In this document: piece after piece, positions 1 to 8,298 of the stretch
Layout: every line of letters begins with the position of its first letter
Position numbering within the stretch: the first letter of the stretch is position 1
Notes under the pieces: model-generated
The model's database searches: none
Told to the model about the DNA's origin: nothing
What the model saw: the letters and a program-made list of their open reading frames with translations, nothing else
Position numbers and translations under genes: made by a program
DNA from: Christensenella timonensis
GTDB lineage: Bacteria > Bacillota > Clostridia > Christensenellales > Christensenellaceae
Direction of reading: 5' to 3'
Assembly: GCF_900087015.1 (NCBI RefSeq)
Contig: NZ_FLKP01000002.1
Span: forward strand, 1,364,001 to 1,428,000
DNA length: 64,000 nucleotides

Positions 1-1945
1 TATCCCGGCCAGCTGGGGTACGGCGGTAAACGTGCAGGCAATGGTATTCGGCAACATGGGCGACGATTGCGGTACGGGCGTTGCGTTTACGAGAAACCCC
101 TCCACAGGCGAAAAGAAACTGTATGGCGAATACCTGATGAATGCACAGGGCGAAGACGTTGTTGCAGGGATCAGGACGCCGCAGCCGATTTCCCATCTGG
201 CTGACCAGATGCCGGAAGTTTATGAGCAGTTCGCGAAAATCGCGCAGTCTTTGGAAGACCATTACAAAGATATGCAGGATATGGAATTCACGATCGAGGG
301 CGGCAAGCTCTACATGCTGCAGACAAGAAACGGTAAGAGAACGGCTCCGGCGGCCCTTAAGATCGCCGTTGACCTGGTGGATGAAGGCAAGCTGACGAAA
401 GAAGAAGCGATCCTCAAGGTTGAGCCGAAGCAGCTCGATTCGCTGCTGCACCCAATGTTCAACGCAGACGCCCTTAAGAAAGCAAAACCGATCGCAAAGG
501 GCCTTCCGGCATCCCCGGGCGCCGCTTGCGGTAAACTTTACTTCACGGCTGACGATGCTACGGCTGCTGCTGCGAAGGGCGAAAAGGTCGTCCTTGCAAG
601 ACAGGAAACTTCCCCGGAAGATATCGAAGGCATGTATGCTTCCGAAGGCATCCTGACAGCCCGCGGCGGTATGACATCCCACGCAGCTGTTGTTGCCCGC
701 GGTATGGGTACATGCTGTGTAGCAGGCTGCGGCGAATTGAAGATCGCAGAATGTGCTAAAACGATGACGACAGCGGATGGTACCGTCTACAAAGAAGGGG
801 ACTATATCTCCCTGGACGGCTCTACAGGTAACGTATATGGCGAAGCGATCGAAACACAGGAAGCTCAGGTAACGGGCGATTTTGCTACCGTTATGGGTTG
901 GGCAGATTCGATCAGGAGACTGAAAGTCAGAACGAATGCAGATACGCCGCACGATGCGGAGCAGGCGATCGAGTTCGGTGCGGAAGGTATCGGCCTGTGC
1001 CGTACGGAGCACATGTTCTTCGCGGAAGACAGGATCGCTGCCATGCGTGAAATGATCGTTTCCAAGACGGTCGAACAGAGGGAAAAAGCTCTCAGCAAGC
1101 TTCTGCCGATGCAGAAGGAAGACTTCAAGGGCATCTATAAGGCAATGAAGGGCAATCCGGTTACGATCCGCTTCCTGGATCCGCCGCTGCATGAATTCCT
1201 GCCCACGGCTGCTGACGACATCGCGGCCCTTGCAAAAGAGATGAATATGAGCGTTGACGACCTGCAGGGCATCATCGACAGCCTGCACGAGTTCAACCCG
1301 ATGCTGGGACACCGTGGCTGCCGTCTGGCGGTTACATTCCCGGAAATCGCTGTGATGCAGACAAGGGCGGTCATGGAAGCTGCGATCGAAACGATCAATG
1401 AAACCGGCTATGACATCGTTCCGGAAATCATGATCCCGCTCGTCGGCGACGTGAAGGAACTGAAGTATGTCAAAGACTTTGTCGTTGAAACAGCTGAAAA
1501 GGTTATGGAAGAAAAAGGCAAGAAGATCGACTATAAGGTCGGTACGATGATCGAAGTGCCGAGAGCTGCTGTAACGGCTGATGAGATCGCGAAGGAAGCG
1601 GAGTTCTTCTCGTTTGGCACGAATGACCTGACGCAGATGACGTTTGGCTTCAGCCGTGACGACGCCGGCAAGTTCCTTGACGATTATTATACGAAGAAAA
1701 TCTACGAATCCGATCCGTTTGCCAAACTGGATCAGGACGGCGTAGGTAAGCTCGTGAAGATGGCTGTTGAACTGGGCCGGAAGACAAGACCCGATATCAA
1801 ACTTGGGATCTGCGGTGAGCACGGCGGAGACCCGTCCACTGTTGAATTCTGCGACAGCTTAGGCCTCAACTATGTGTCCTGCTCGCCGTTCCGCGTACCG
1901 ATCGCGAGACTGGCTGCGGCACACGCGGTTGTAAAGTCCAAATAA
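1..1945 (+). CDS. ppdK: Pyruvate, phosphate dikinase (5' end outside window)
   Basis: Interconverts pyruvate + ATP + Pi and PEP + AMP + PPi in the cytosol. The frame is open from base 2 and 647 codons remain, so about 228 N-terminal residues (most of the ATP-grasp domain) are missing compared with a family length near 875. Visible are the end of the nucleotide-binding domain (GNMGDDCGTGVAFTRNP), the swivelling phosphohistidine domain with GGMTSHAAVVARG (the His is codon 227 of the visible part, base 680), and the PEP/pyruvate TIM barrel with GLCRTEHMFF and a C-terminal SCSPFRVPIARL segment carrying the catalytic Cys region. No internal stop is seen. It is followed by a strong terminator, so it ends its transcription unit. 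The first in-window GTG (base 32) is internal, not a start. Confidence 0.97.
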   Translation, partial: IPASWGTAVNVQAMVFGNMGDDCGTGVAFTRNPSTGEKKLYGEYLMNAQGEDVVAGIRTPQPISHLADQMPEVYEQFAKIAQSLEDHYKDMQDMEFTIEGGKLYMLQTRNGKRTAPAALKIAVDLVDEGKLTKEEAILKVEPKQLDSLLHPMFNADALKKAKPIAKGLPASPGAACGKLYFTADDATAAAAKGEKVVLARQETSPEDIEGMYASEGILTARGGMTSHAAVVARGMGTCCVAGCGELKIAECAKTMTTADGTVYKEGDYISLDGSTGNVYGEAIETQEAQVTGDFATVMGWADSIRRLKVRTNADTPHDAEQAIEFGAEGIGLCRTEHMFFAEDRIAAMREMIVSKTVEQREKALSKLLPMQKEDFKGIYKAMKGNPVTIRFLDPPLHEFLPTAADDIAALAKEMNMSVDDLQGIIDSLHEFNPMLGHRGCRLAVTFPEIAVMQTRAVMEAAIETINETGYDIVPEIMIPLVGDVKELKYVKDFVVETAEKVMEEKGKKIDYKVGTMIEVPRAAVTADEIAKEAEFFSFGTNDLTQMTFGFSRDDAGKFLDDYYTKKIYESDPFAKLDQDGVGKLVKMAVELGRKTRPDIKLGICGEHGGDPSTVEFCDSLGLNYVSCSPFRVPIARLAAAHAVVKSK

Positions 1946-1962
1946 ATTAAAGTAACATCATC

Positions 1963-1996
1963 AAAAGACGCGTTATGCAAATAACGCGTCTTTTTG
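1963..1996 (+). terminator. Rho-independent terminator after ppdK
   Basis: A perfect 14-bp stem (AAAAGACGCGTTAT, 1963-1976, with its complement at 1981-1994) closes a 4-nt loop and ends in a T-run. Confidence 0.92.
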
Positions 1997-2037
1997 CGTG
2001 CGTTTTACTGCAGGCACAGAAGTCAGGCGGAATGCGT

Positions 2038-2066
2038 TTGAAATGAAGAACAATATAAGGTATAAT
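2038..2066 (+). promoter_or_regulatory. Sigma-A-type promoter of lon
   Basis: TTGAAA (2038-2043) and a perfect TATAAT (2061-2066) are separated by 17 bp. The predicted start point is near 2073, only a few bases before the ATG at 2077. This argues that lon starts at the TTG at 2104, which has its own AAAGGAG site. No CIRCE element or obvious CtsR-type repeat was noticed beside it. Confidence 0.8.
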
Positions 2067-2103
2067 TTAGAACATAATGCAGAATAAAGGAGCAGAAGGT
2101 AAG

Positions 2104-4431
2104 TTGGAAAAAGTAGTTATGCCCATGGTGGCGTTAAGGGGATTGGTCATTTTCCCGTATATGGTACTGCACTTTGACGTAGGCAGGGAGGCTTCTGTCG
2201 CGGCGGTGGAAGAGTGTGTCGTACAGGGGCGGGATATTTTCCTGGTGACACAGAAGGATATGAAAATTGAATCGCCTGAAATAACGGACGTACATGAGAT
2301 CGGTACGATCGCCAAGGTGAAACAGGTATTGAAGCTTCCTGGGGATACGCTGCGCGTGCTGGTGGAAGGCGAGCGACGGGCGCGTATCCTTTCATATGCG
2401 GAGCGCGAGCCGTACATCCAGGCGGAGGTAGAGCCGATCCCGGATGAGGTGACCACGGATAAGGCACAGGAAGTTTTGAAGGAAGCTTATATGCGCCGCA
2501 TCACGGATCTGTTTGAGCGGTTTGCGTCTTTGGGGGCACGCGTCCCGGGCGAAACCTTGTTTACGATCAGCGAGATCGAGGAGCCGGGCAAGTTTGCGGA
2601 CATGATCGCCTCCAATGTGGCAATCAAGCTCGACGATAAGCAGCGCGTGCTTGACTGTATCGACGAGCTCGACCGGCTGCAGCTTGTTGTGAATATCCTG
2701 AAAAAGGAAATCGATATTTTGGAGATCGACAAGGAAATCGCCTCCTCCGTCAAGCAGCAGATCGATAAATCCCAGAGGGAGTATTTCCTGCGCGAGCAGA
2801 TGAAGGTGATCCAGAAGGAACTGGGCGAAACGGAAAACGATGAAGACGAAGTCGAAGAGCTTCGGAAGAAGATTCAGGAGCTGCCTTTAAGCGACGAAGC
2901 ACGCGCCAAGGCGGAAAAGGAACTGGCGCGTATGGTCAAGATGGCGCCGGGTTCGCCGGAAATCAGCGTTCTTAGAAGCTATATCGACTGGATCGTAAGC
3001 CTGCCGTGGGGAAAATATACGGTGGACAACCTGGATCTGCAGAACGCACGCAAGATTTTGGACGAGGATCATTACGGGCTTGACAAGGTCAAGGACAGGA
3101 TCATCGAGTTCCTTGCGGTGCGCAAATTGAAAAACGACATGCGCGGGCCGATCCTCTGCCTTGCGGGGCCTCCGGGCGTTGGTAAAACATCGATCGCCCA
3201 TTCGATCGCGCGTGCGCTCGATAAGAAGTTTGTGCGTATGTCCCTGGGAGGCGTGCGCGACGAAGCGGAGATCCGCGGGCACAGGAGGACGTATATTGGC
3301 GCGATCCCCGGACGCATCATCTCATCGATTAAGCAGGCGGACAGTATGAATCCGCTTTTCCTGCTGGACGAGATCGACAAGATGTCCAGCGACTTCAGGG
3401 GCGATCCGGCATCGGCGATGCTCGAAGTGCTCGACCCGGAGATCAACAATACGTTCCGGGATCATTACCTGGACATCGACTTTGATTTGTCAAAGGTCAT
3501 GTTCATTACAACAGCCAACGATATCAGCACGATCCCACGGCCGCTGTACGACCGGATGGAGATCATCCAAATCGACAGTTATACGGATGTGGAAAAGCTC
3601 AATATTGCCAAAAGGCACCTGATGCCAAAGCAGGCGAAGGCGCATGGTTTAAAGCCGTCGGCAATAAAAGTCTCCGACGCGGCGATCATGGATATCATCC
3701 ACCTGTACACTGCGGAAAGCGGCGTGCGCAGTTTGGAGCGCGAGCTGGCGGCGATCATGCGCAAGGCAGCCGTCAAGACCGTGGAAACGGGGGCAGCGAA
3801 GATATCCGTATCGCAGAAAAACCTGAAGGAGTTTTTGGGGCACCCGAAGCGCAGCGAAAACGATATGATAAAGCAGGACACGGTCGGCGTGGTGACCGGC
3901 CTTGCATGGACGGCTGTCGGCGGACAGACGATGCCGGTCGAAGCGTCGGTGATCCCGGGGACGGGGAAGGTGGAGCTCACCGGACAGCTGGGCGATGTAA
4001 TGAAAGAATCCGCGAAAACGGGGATATCCGTTGTGCGCGCGATGATGAAAAAGCTAAAGCTGCCGCTCGATATCAACGAGAAAACGGATTTGCACATCCA
4101 TGTGCCTGAGGGAGCGATCCCCAAAGACGGGCCGTCGGCAGGGGTCACAATGGTGACGGCGCTTGTATCCGCGCTCACGAAGCGTCCTGTGCGTCATGAT
4201 ATCGCGATGACGGGCGAGATCACCCTGACGGGGCGGGTACTCAAGATCGGCGGCATCAAGGAAAAGGCGCTTGCCGCTTTGCGGGCGGGAATCCATACGA
4301 TCATCCTGCCGAAGGATAACCAGGGAGACCTGGAAGAATTGCCGCAATCCGTACGGGACCAGCTATCGTTTGTTTTTGCCACCAAAATAGACGACGTACT
4401 CAAGCATGCGATCGTGGCGGAGAAAAAATAG
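2104..4431 (+). CDS. lon: ATP-dependent Lon protease
   Basis: Cytosolic AAA+ serine protease that degrades misfolded and regulatory proteins. Domains in order: LonN substrate-binding domain (about 1-200), coiled region, AAA+ module with Walker A GPPGVGKT (K361) and Walker B LFLLDEIDK (D422/E423), and the C-terminal protease domain with catalytic Ser in PKDGPSAG (S678) and Lys in GGIKEK (K721). At 775 residues the length is normal. I chose TTG 2104 because AAAGGAG lies about 11 nt upstream, the promoter start point is near 2073, and the protein then begins right at the conserved VVMPMVALRGLVIFP segment. An ATG at 2077 would add 9 residues. The stop overlaps the engB start by one base, so engB is probably translationally coupled. 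Confidence 0.97.
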   Translation: MEKVVMPMVALRGLVIFPYMVLHFDVGREASVAAVEECVVQGRDIFLVTQKDMKIESPEITDVHEIGTIAKVKQVLKLPGDTLRVLVEGERRARILSYAEREPYIQAEVEPIPDEVTTDKAQEVLKEAYMRRITDLFERFASLGARVPGETLFTISEIEEPGKFADMIASNVAIKLDDKQRVLDCIDELDRLQLVVNILKKEIDILEIDKEIASSVKQQIDKSQREYFLREQMKVIQKELGETENDEDEVEELRKKIQELPLSDEARAKAEKELARMVKMAPGSPEISVLRSYIDWIVSLPWGKYTVDNLDLQNARKILDEDHYGLDKVKDRIIEFLAVRKLKNDMRGPILCLAGPPGVGKTSIAHSIARALDKKFVRMSLGGVRDEAEIRGHRRTYIGAIPGRIISSIKQADSMNPLFLLDEIDKMSSDFRGDPASAMLEVLDPEINNTFRDHYLDIDFDLSKVMFITTANDISTIPRPLYDRMEIIQIDSYTDVEKLNIAKRHLMPKQAKAHGLKPSAIKVSDAAIMDIIHLYTAESGVRSLERELAAIMRKAAVKTVETGAAKISVSQKNLKEFLGHPKRSENDMIKQDTVGVVTGLAWTAVGGQTMPVEASVIPGTGKVELTGQLGDVMKESAKTGISVVRAMMKKLKLPLDINEKTDLHIHVPEGAIPKDGPSAGVTMVTALVSALTKRPVRHDIAMTGEITLTGRVLKIGGIKEKALAALRAGIHTIILPKDNQGDLEELPQSVRDQLSFVFATKIDDVLKHAIVAEKK

Positions 4432-5042
4432 TGGAAATTAAAAAGGCAGCCTTTTATAAAAGTATGAAAAAGAGCGTGGATTATCCGGGAGGGGATCTCC
4501 CGGAAATCGCGTTTGCAGGAAAGTCCAATGTGGGGAAGTCCTCCCTGATCAACTATCTTGCCAACAATTCCAAGCTTGCTTACGTCAGCAAACAGCCGGG
4601 CAAGACGCGTCTGATCAATTATTTTTTGATCAACGATTCGTTCTATCTGGTAGACTTGCCGGGGTACGGCTTTGCGCGTGTATCGAAAGCGGAGAAGGAT
4701 TCGTGGGCAGAGATGATGCAGGATTACTTCCGCGTGGCACGGGGGCTGCGTGCCATGGTCATCCTGATCGATATCCGGCATAATCCGACAGGCGACGACG
4801 TGCAGATGATCGAATGGGCGGCACACTACGGTATACCGTTTATGGTCGCAGCGACAAAGGCCGATAAGATCGCGAAATCAAAGCGTTTCCATTATGTGGT
4901 ACAAATGGCGAAATATATCAGCGCTGCGCTCGATATCGATATGGATATCGATATCGTACCGGTAAGCTCGACAGACAAGCGGGGGAAAGAGGAGATCGTT
5001 GCGTATATGGAAAAAATGACCGCGGAGGAAACGCGTGCATGA
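4431..5042 (+). CDS. engB: Ribosome biogenesis GTP-binding protein YsxC/EngB
   Basis: TRAFAC-class GTPase needed for late 50S subunit assembly. At 203 aa it is the usual size. G1 is GKSNVGKS (30-37), a G2 threonine lies in PGKTR, G3 is DLPGYG (75-80), G4 is TKAD (142-145), and an SS near 179 fits G5. It starts with GTG at 4431, overlapping the lon stop by one base. The pairing lon-engB is conserved in Bacillus and relatives. Its stop overlaps the next gene by 4 nt (ATGA), so lon, engB and the phosphoesterase form one operon. Confidence 0.95.
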   Translation: MEIKKAAFYKSMKKSVDYPGGDLPEIAFAGKSNVGKSSLINYLANNSKLAYVSKQPGKTRLINYFLINDSFYLVDLPGYGFARVSKAEKDSWAEMMQDYFRVARGLRAMVILIDIRHNPTGDDVQMIEWAAHYGIPFMVAATKADKIAKSKRFHYVVQMAKYISAALDIDMDIDIVPVSSTDKRGKEEIVAYMEKMTAEETRA

Positions 5043-5734
5043 ATATTTATGCGATTGGGGATCTGCATTTGTCCAATGCACAGCCGAAGGCGATGGATAT
5101 CTTTGGGGAGCATTGGATCAATCATTTCGAGAAGATCAGCAGCGATTGGAATGCACGTGTCAAAAAAGGGGACGTAGTGCTGATTCCGGGGGATATCAGC
5201 TGGGCGATGAAACTGGAGGACGCGCGGCCGGATTTGGACGCGATCTGCGCATTGCCGGGAACCAAGCTTTTGCTCAAAGGGAACCATGACTATTGGTGGA
5301 GCTCTATGACGCAAATAAACGCCCTGTTGACAAACGATACTTACATAGTGCAAAATAACAGCATTGCGATCGGGGATTTCGTGTTCTGCGGCACGCGGGG
5401 ATGGATGTTCCCGCAGGATAACAGTTTCAGTGAAAACGACCGCAAGATCTATGAACGGGAAAAGATGCGCCTTAGGATGTCCCTTGACAGCGCCAAAAAG
5501 GATGAAGGAAAAAGAAAAATCGTCATGATGCACTTTCCGCCTGTTTATGAAACGATACAGGATACGGAATTCAACGCGATCCTGCAGGAATACGGGGTGG
5601 AGGAAGTTGTTTTTGGCCACCTGCATGGGGAAATCTTGAAAAATATTTGCCTGACGGATCTTAAAATCGGTTCGGTAAACTATAATTTGACCTCGGCCGA
5701 TTACCTGCATTTCAAACTAAAACAAATCATTTAG
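5039..5734 (+). CDS. Calcineurin-like metallophosphoesterase
   Basis: Predicted two-metal phosphohydrolase of unknown substrate; it resembles the COG1768 type. The five metallophosphoesterase blocks are complete in 231 aa: GDLHL (D8, H10), GD (G51-D52), GNHDYWW (N82, H83), a lone His in MMHFPP (H165) and GHLHGE (H194, H196). There is no signal peptide or membrane segment, so it should be cytosolic. It overlaps engB by 4 nt and is followed by a strong terminator, making it the last gene of the lon operon. Nothing in the context shows whether the substrate is a nucleotide, phospholipid or protein. Confidence 0.88.
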   Translation: MNIYAIGDLHLSNAQPKAMDIFGEHWINHFEKISSDWNARVKKGDVVLIPGDISWAMKLEDARPDLDAICALPGTKLLLKGNHDYWWSSMTQINALLTNDTYIVQNNSIAIGDFVFCGTRGWMFPQDNSFSENDRKIYEREKMRLRMSLDSAKKDEGKRKIVMMHFPPVYETIQDTEFNAILQEYGVEEVVFGHLHGEILKNICLTDLKIGSVNYNLTSADYLHFKLKQII

Positions 5735-5763
5735 GAGAGCACAAAAAAATACGATAAGAATGC

Positions 5764-5797
5764 AAAAAAACGCAAAATGAAGATTTTGCGTTTTTTT
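5764..5797 (+). terminator. Bidirectional-looking terminator closing the lon operon
   Basis: A perfect 15-bp stem (5764-5778 with 5783-5797) encloses a GAAG loop. A-rich and T-rich flanks form part of the stem, so it could terminate either strand. Confidence 0.88.
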
Positions 5798-5818
5798 GTT
5801 CGTTTCATTGAAAAATGC

Positions 5819-5847
5819 TTGCATAATGGGTGGGATAGTGATAAAAT
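5819..5847 (+). promoter_or_regulatory. Promoter of the dcw (mraZ) operon
   Basis: TTGCAT (5819-5824) and TAAAAT (5842-5847) are spaced by 17 bp. The predicted start point is near 5854, exactly where the MraZ box array begins. Confidence 0.68.
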
Positions 5848-5853
5848 TTGATT

Positions 5854-5883
5854 AAAAGTGGTGAAATGTGGTTAAAAGTGGTG
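5854..5883 (+). promoter_or_regulatory. MraZ operator: three tandem 10-bp boxes
   Basis: AAAAGTGGTG (5854-5863), AAATGTGGTT (5864-5873) and AAAAGTGGTG (5874-5883) follow each other without gaps, one per helical turn. MraZ is known to bind short direct repeats with a GTGG/TGGG core, repeated about every 10 bp in front of its own gene. Here the boxes lie at about +1 to +30 and end against the AAAGGAG ribosome site (5884-5890), so bound MraZ should block initiation. The first and third boxes are identical. Confidence 0.8.
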
Positions 5884-5903
5884 AAAGGAGTTTGCGGCAG
5901 GCC

Positions 5904-6335
5904 ATGCTGATTGGAGAATATTCGCACAATTTAGACGCCAAAGGCAGAGTGTTCATGCCCGCGAAATTTCGTGACGACCTGGGCGAAAGCTTTATCGTTA
6001 CGAAAGGCGTGGGTAAATGCCTGTTTGTATTCTCCAAAAGCGAATGGGAAAATTTTGCCGGAAAGCTGAAAGACCTGCCGGTATCGGATGTTGCCGCACA
6101 GAGCTTTACACGTATGCTGTTTGCAAGCGCGTGCGAATGCGAGGGCGACAAACAAGGCAGGATATTGTTGCCGCAGCGCCTGCGCGACCATATTGGGGCC
6201 ATCAAGGAAACGGTGATCATCGGCGTAATGACAAGGGCGGAAATCTGGTCTAAGGAAGGCTGGGAGGAATACAACGACAGCGCATACAAGGATTATGAAG
6301 AGACGCTCGCGAAGCTTGCGGAGCTTGGCATATGA
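5904..6335 (+). CDS. mraZ: Transcriptional regulator MraZ
   Basis: DNA-binding ring protein that controls the division and cell-wall operon it heads. With ATG 5904 the protein is 143 aa, the standard length, and starts with the family-typical [15 protein letters not shown]. It contains two AbrB-like MraZ repeats, with [13 protein letters not shown] (11-23) and [13 protein letters not shown] (82-94). A longer reading from GTG 5868 would begin inside the operator boxes and before the ribosome site, so it is rejected. AAAGGAG (5884-5890) lies 13 nt upstream, a rather long spacing. The stop overlaps rsmH by 4 nt. Confidence 0.96.
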   Translation: MLIGEYSHNLDAKGRVFMPAKFRDDLGESFIVTKGVGKCLFVFSKSEWENFAGKLKDLPVSDVAAQSFTRMLFASACECEGDKQGRILLPQRLRDHIGAIKETVIIGVMTRAEIWSKEGWEEYNDSAYKDYEETLAKLAELGI

Positions 6336-7273
6336 TGGCGCAAAGCGGCCACGTGCCCGTCCTGTATGAAGAAACGATCCATGCACTTCGTCTGGAAAGC
6401 GGGAAAACGATCGTTGACGGGACGATGGGCGGCGGCGGACATTCGCGGGGGATCCTGGAAAGGATATCGCCGGGAGGAAAGCTGATCGGAATCGACAAGG
6501 ATACGGCGGCGATCCGGCGTTGCAGGCAGGGGCTGAAAGAGTTTGAAAGCCAAATATTATTCGTCCATGATGATTTTAAAAATATCAGGGAGATCCTTGC
6601 GGCAAACGGGATCGGTAAGATAGACGGCGCGGTGCTAGACCTGGGGGTTTCCTCTTACCAGCTCAACGAGGGAGAACGGGGCTTTTCCTACCAACAGGAT
6701 GCGGCGCTCGATATGAGGATGAACCAAGAAAGCGCCCTGAGCGCAAAGACGGTAGTCAACGAATATCCGCAAAATGAATTAACGCGGATATTGCGCGAAT
6801 ATGGAGAAGAAAGATGGGCGGCGCGTATTGCGAAATTTATTGCAGAAGCGCGGGCCCAAAAAGAGATAGAAACGACGGAGGAACTGACACAGATCATCAA
6901 AAATGCGATCCCGGCCGCGGCACGGCGGGAAGGGCCGCATCCGGCAAAACGAACGTTCCAGGCGATACGCATTGAAGTGAACGGCGAGCTTGCGGGCCTT
7001 GGGCAGGCGCTGGAAGACTATGTACAGGCGCTTACAAGCGGCGGAAGGCTGGCGGTGATCACCTTCCATTCGTTAGAAGACAGGATCGTCAAGCAGACTT
7101 TCAAAAAGCTGTTCGATCCGTGCGAATGTCCGAAAGATTTCCCGGTCTGTGTATGCGGAAAGGCCAGCCAGGTCAAGCTGGTGACCAGGAAACCGATCAT
7201 TCCGGGCGAAGAAGAACTGGGAAACAACCCAAGAGCGCGCAGTGCAAAGCTGCGCATAGTGGAAAAACGATAG
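6332..7273 (+). CDS. rsmH: 16S rRNA m4C1402 methyltransferase RsmH (MraW)
   Basis: SAM-dependent enzyme methylating N4 of C1402 in 16S rRNA. The 313-aa product has the family N-terminus HVPVLYEE (7-14), the SAM-binding loop [10 protein letters not shown] (29-38), [10 protein letters not shown] near 105, and the C-terminal [11 protein letters not shown] signature. A second ATG follows directly at 6335. It overlaps mraZ by four bases (ATGA), the standard dcw arrangement. Confidence 0.97.
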   Translation: MMAQSGHVPVLYEETIHALRLESGKTIVDGTMGGGGHSRGILERISPGGKLIGIDKDTAAIRRCRQGLKEFESQILFVHDDFKNIREILAANGIGKIDGAVLDLGVSSYQLNEGERGFSYQQDAALDMRMNQESALSAKTVVNEYPQNELTRILREYGEERWAARIAKFIAEARAQKEIETTEELTQIIKNAIPAAARREGPHPAKRTFQAIRIEVNGELAGLGQALEDYVQALTSGGRLAVITFHSLEDRIVKQTFKKLFDPCECPKDFPVCVCGKASQVKLVTRKPIIPGEEELGNNPRARSAKLRIVEKR

Positions 7274-7289
7274 CGGAGAGGATGAATCA

Positions 7290-8285
7290 ATGAACGCGAT
7301 ACCGCAAAAGGCGCATAATTACGAAAGAATACAGATACCGCGCAACAATACGGCAAATATAAACGCACAGCAGCGCATGGGCAGGATCACTGACATGCAG
7401 GCTTATAATATGCGCAAAATCGCTATGCAGCGCAAAAAAGCATATGAAGAACGCATGGAATATGAACGTGCACGGCAACAGGAACAGCGCGCAAAAGCGG
7501 CACGCAGCGCACAGCAAAGGCGCGAGGTTTACGAAACGCGGGAAACGATCCGCCAGACGGGGGTCAAGAATGTCGTAGGCGGCAGGAAGCTGACGCCGGC
7601 ATACGAAGTAAGCGCACCCGCGGGAAACTATGGCTATAACGCACCCGTACGTGAACGCAGTATGCGCCAGCAGCCGAGAAACTCTTATGCGCAGCAAAGA
7701 GCGGCATATGCTCCGGCGTATGAAAGGTCGTATGAACGGCCCGTATCCCGCCCAATGCAGAGAAGGAAACCGATCCATGGCTTTGACATGGTGGAAGCAA
7801 CGGATGCGACCGCGTATAATGGAGTAAAGCCAATCGCAGTGGAATATGAAGCGCCCAAGAAAAAAGGAGTCGTTTCCACGATCATCCTGATCGCTGTGGT
7901 TTTTGCGGTTTTGGCAGGAATCCTGATCCGCTATTCGCAGATCAGTAATCTGAATTACCAGAACGCACAGCTGGAATCCCGCATTGAATCGCTTTCACAG
8001 GATCTAGACAAGGCAAAGATGGAAGTTTCGTTAAAGGAAGACCTGAGCAGTATCCGGCAGCAGGCGGCGGCGATGGGGATGTCTGAACCCAAAGACAACC
8101 AGATCGTATTCGTAGAACCGGAAGCACAGGCTGCCGCAGCCGATACGGCGGATACGCAGGATACGGTAACAGCGGAGGGAAGCACGGATCTGTCCCAGCC
8201 GGCAGGCGGCAATGATGCTGCAAGTGGATTTTCCGGCTTCATCAATACAATTTTGGATACGATCAAAGGATGGTTCCAGAATTAA
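7290..8285 (+). CDS. ftsL: FtsL-like divisome protein with a long cytoplasmic N-terminus
   Basis: The position between rsmH and the PBP gene is that of ftsL, and the membrane-proximal part fits. There is one transmembrane helix (about 194-213), a predicted coiled coil (about 216-260) and a following segment like the end of FtsL/DivIC (LSSIRQQAAAMGM). FtsL normally has about 100-130 residues; this protein has 331. The extra parts are a low-complexity Arg/Gln/Tyr/Met-rich N-terminus of about 190 residues, predicted cytoplasmic, and an acidic Ala/Thr/Asp tail ending in an amphipathic helix (FSGFINTILDTIKGWF). The ribosome site GGAGAGG precedes ATG 7290. FtsL links the FtsQ/DivIB-DivIC complex to FtsW and its PBP. 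Assignment to FtsL rather than another septum-initiator protein rests on context plus topology. Confidence 0.75.
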   Translation: MNAIPQKAHNYERIQIPRNNTANINAQQRMGRITDMQAYNMRKIAMQRKKAYEERMEYERARQQEQRAKAARSAQQRREVYETRETIRQTGVKNVVGGRKLTPAYEVSAPAGNYGYNAPVRERSMRQQPRNSYAQQRAAYAPAYERSYERPVSRPMQRRKPIHGFDMVEATDATAYNGVKPIAVEYEAPKKKGVVSTIILIAVVFAVLAGILIRYSQISNLNYQNAQLESRIESLSQDLDKAKMEVSLKEDLSSIRQQAAAMGMSEPKDNQIVFVEPEAQAAAADTADTQDTVTAEGSTDLSQPAGGNDAASGFSGFINTILDTIKGWFQN

Positions 8286-8298
8286 ACAGGAGTAAACA

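Noticed and set aside
5868-5903. GTG start for mraZ at 5868
   Set aside because: It lies inside the operator boxes and before AAAGGAG; MraZ proteins start at the MLIGEY segment.
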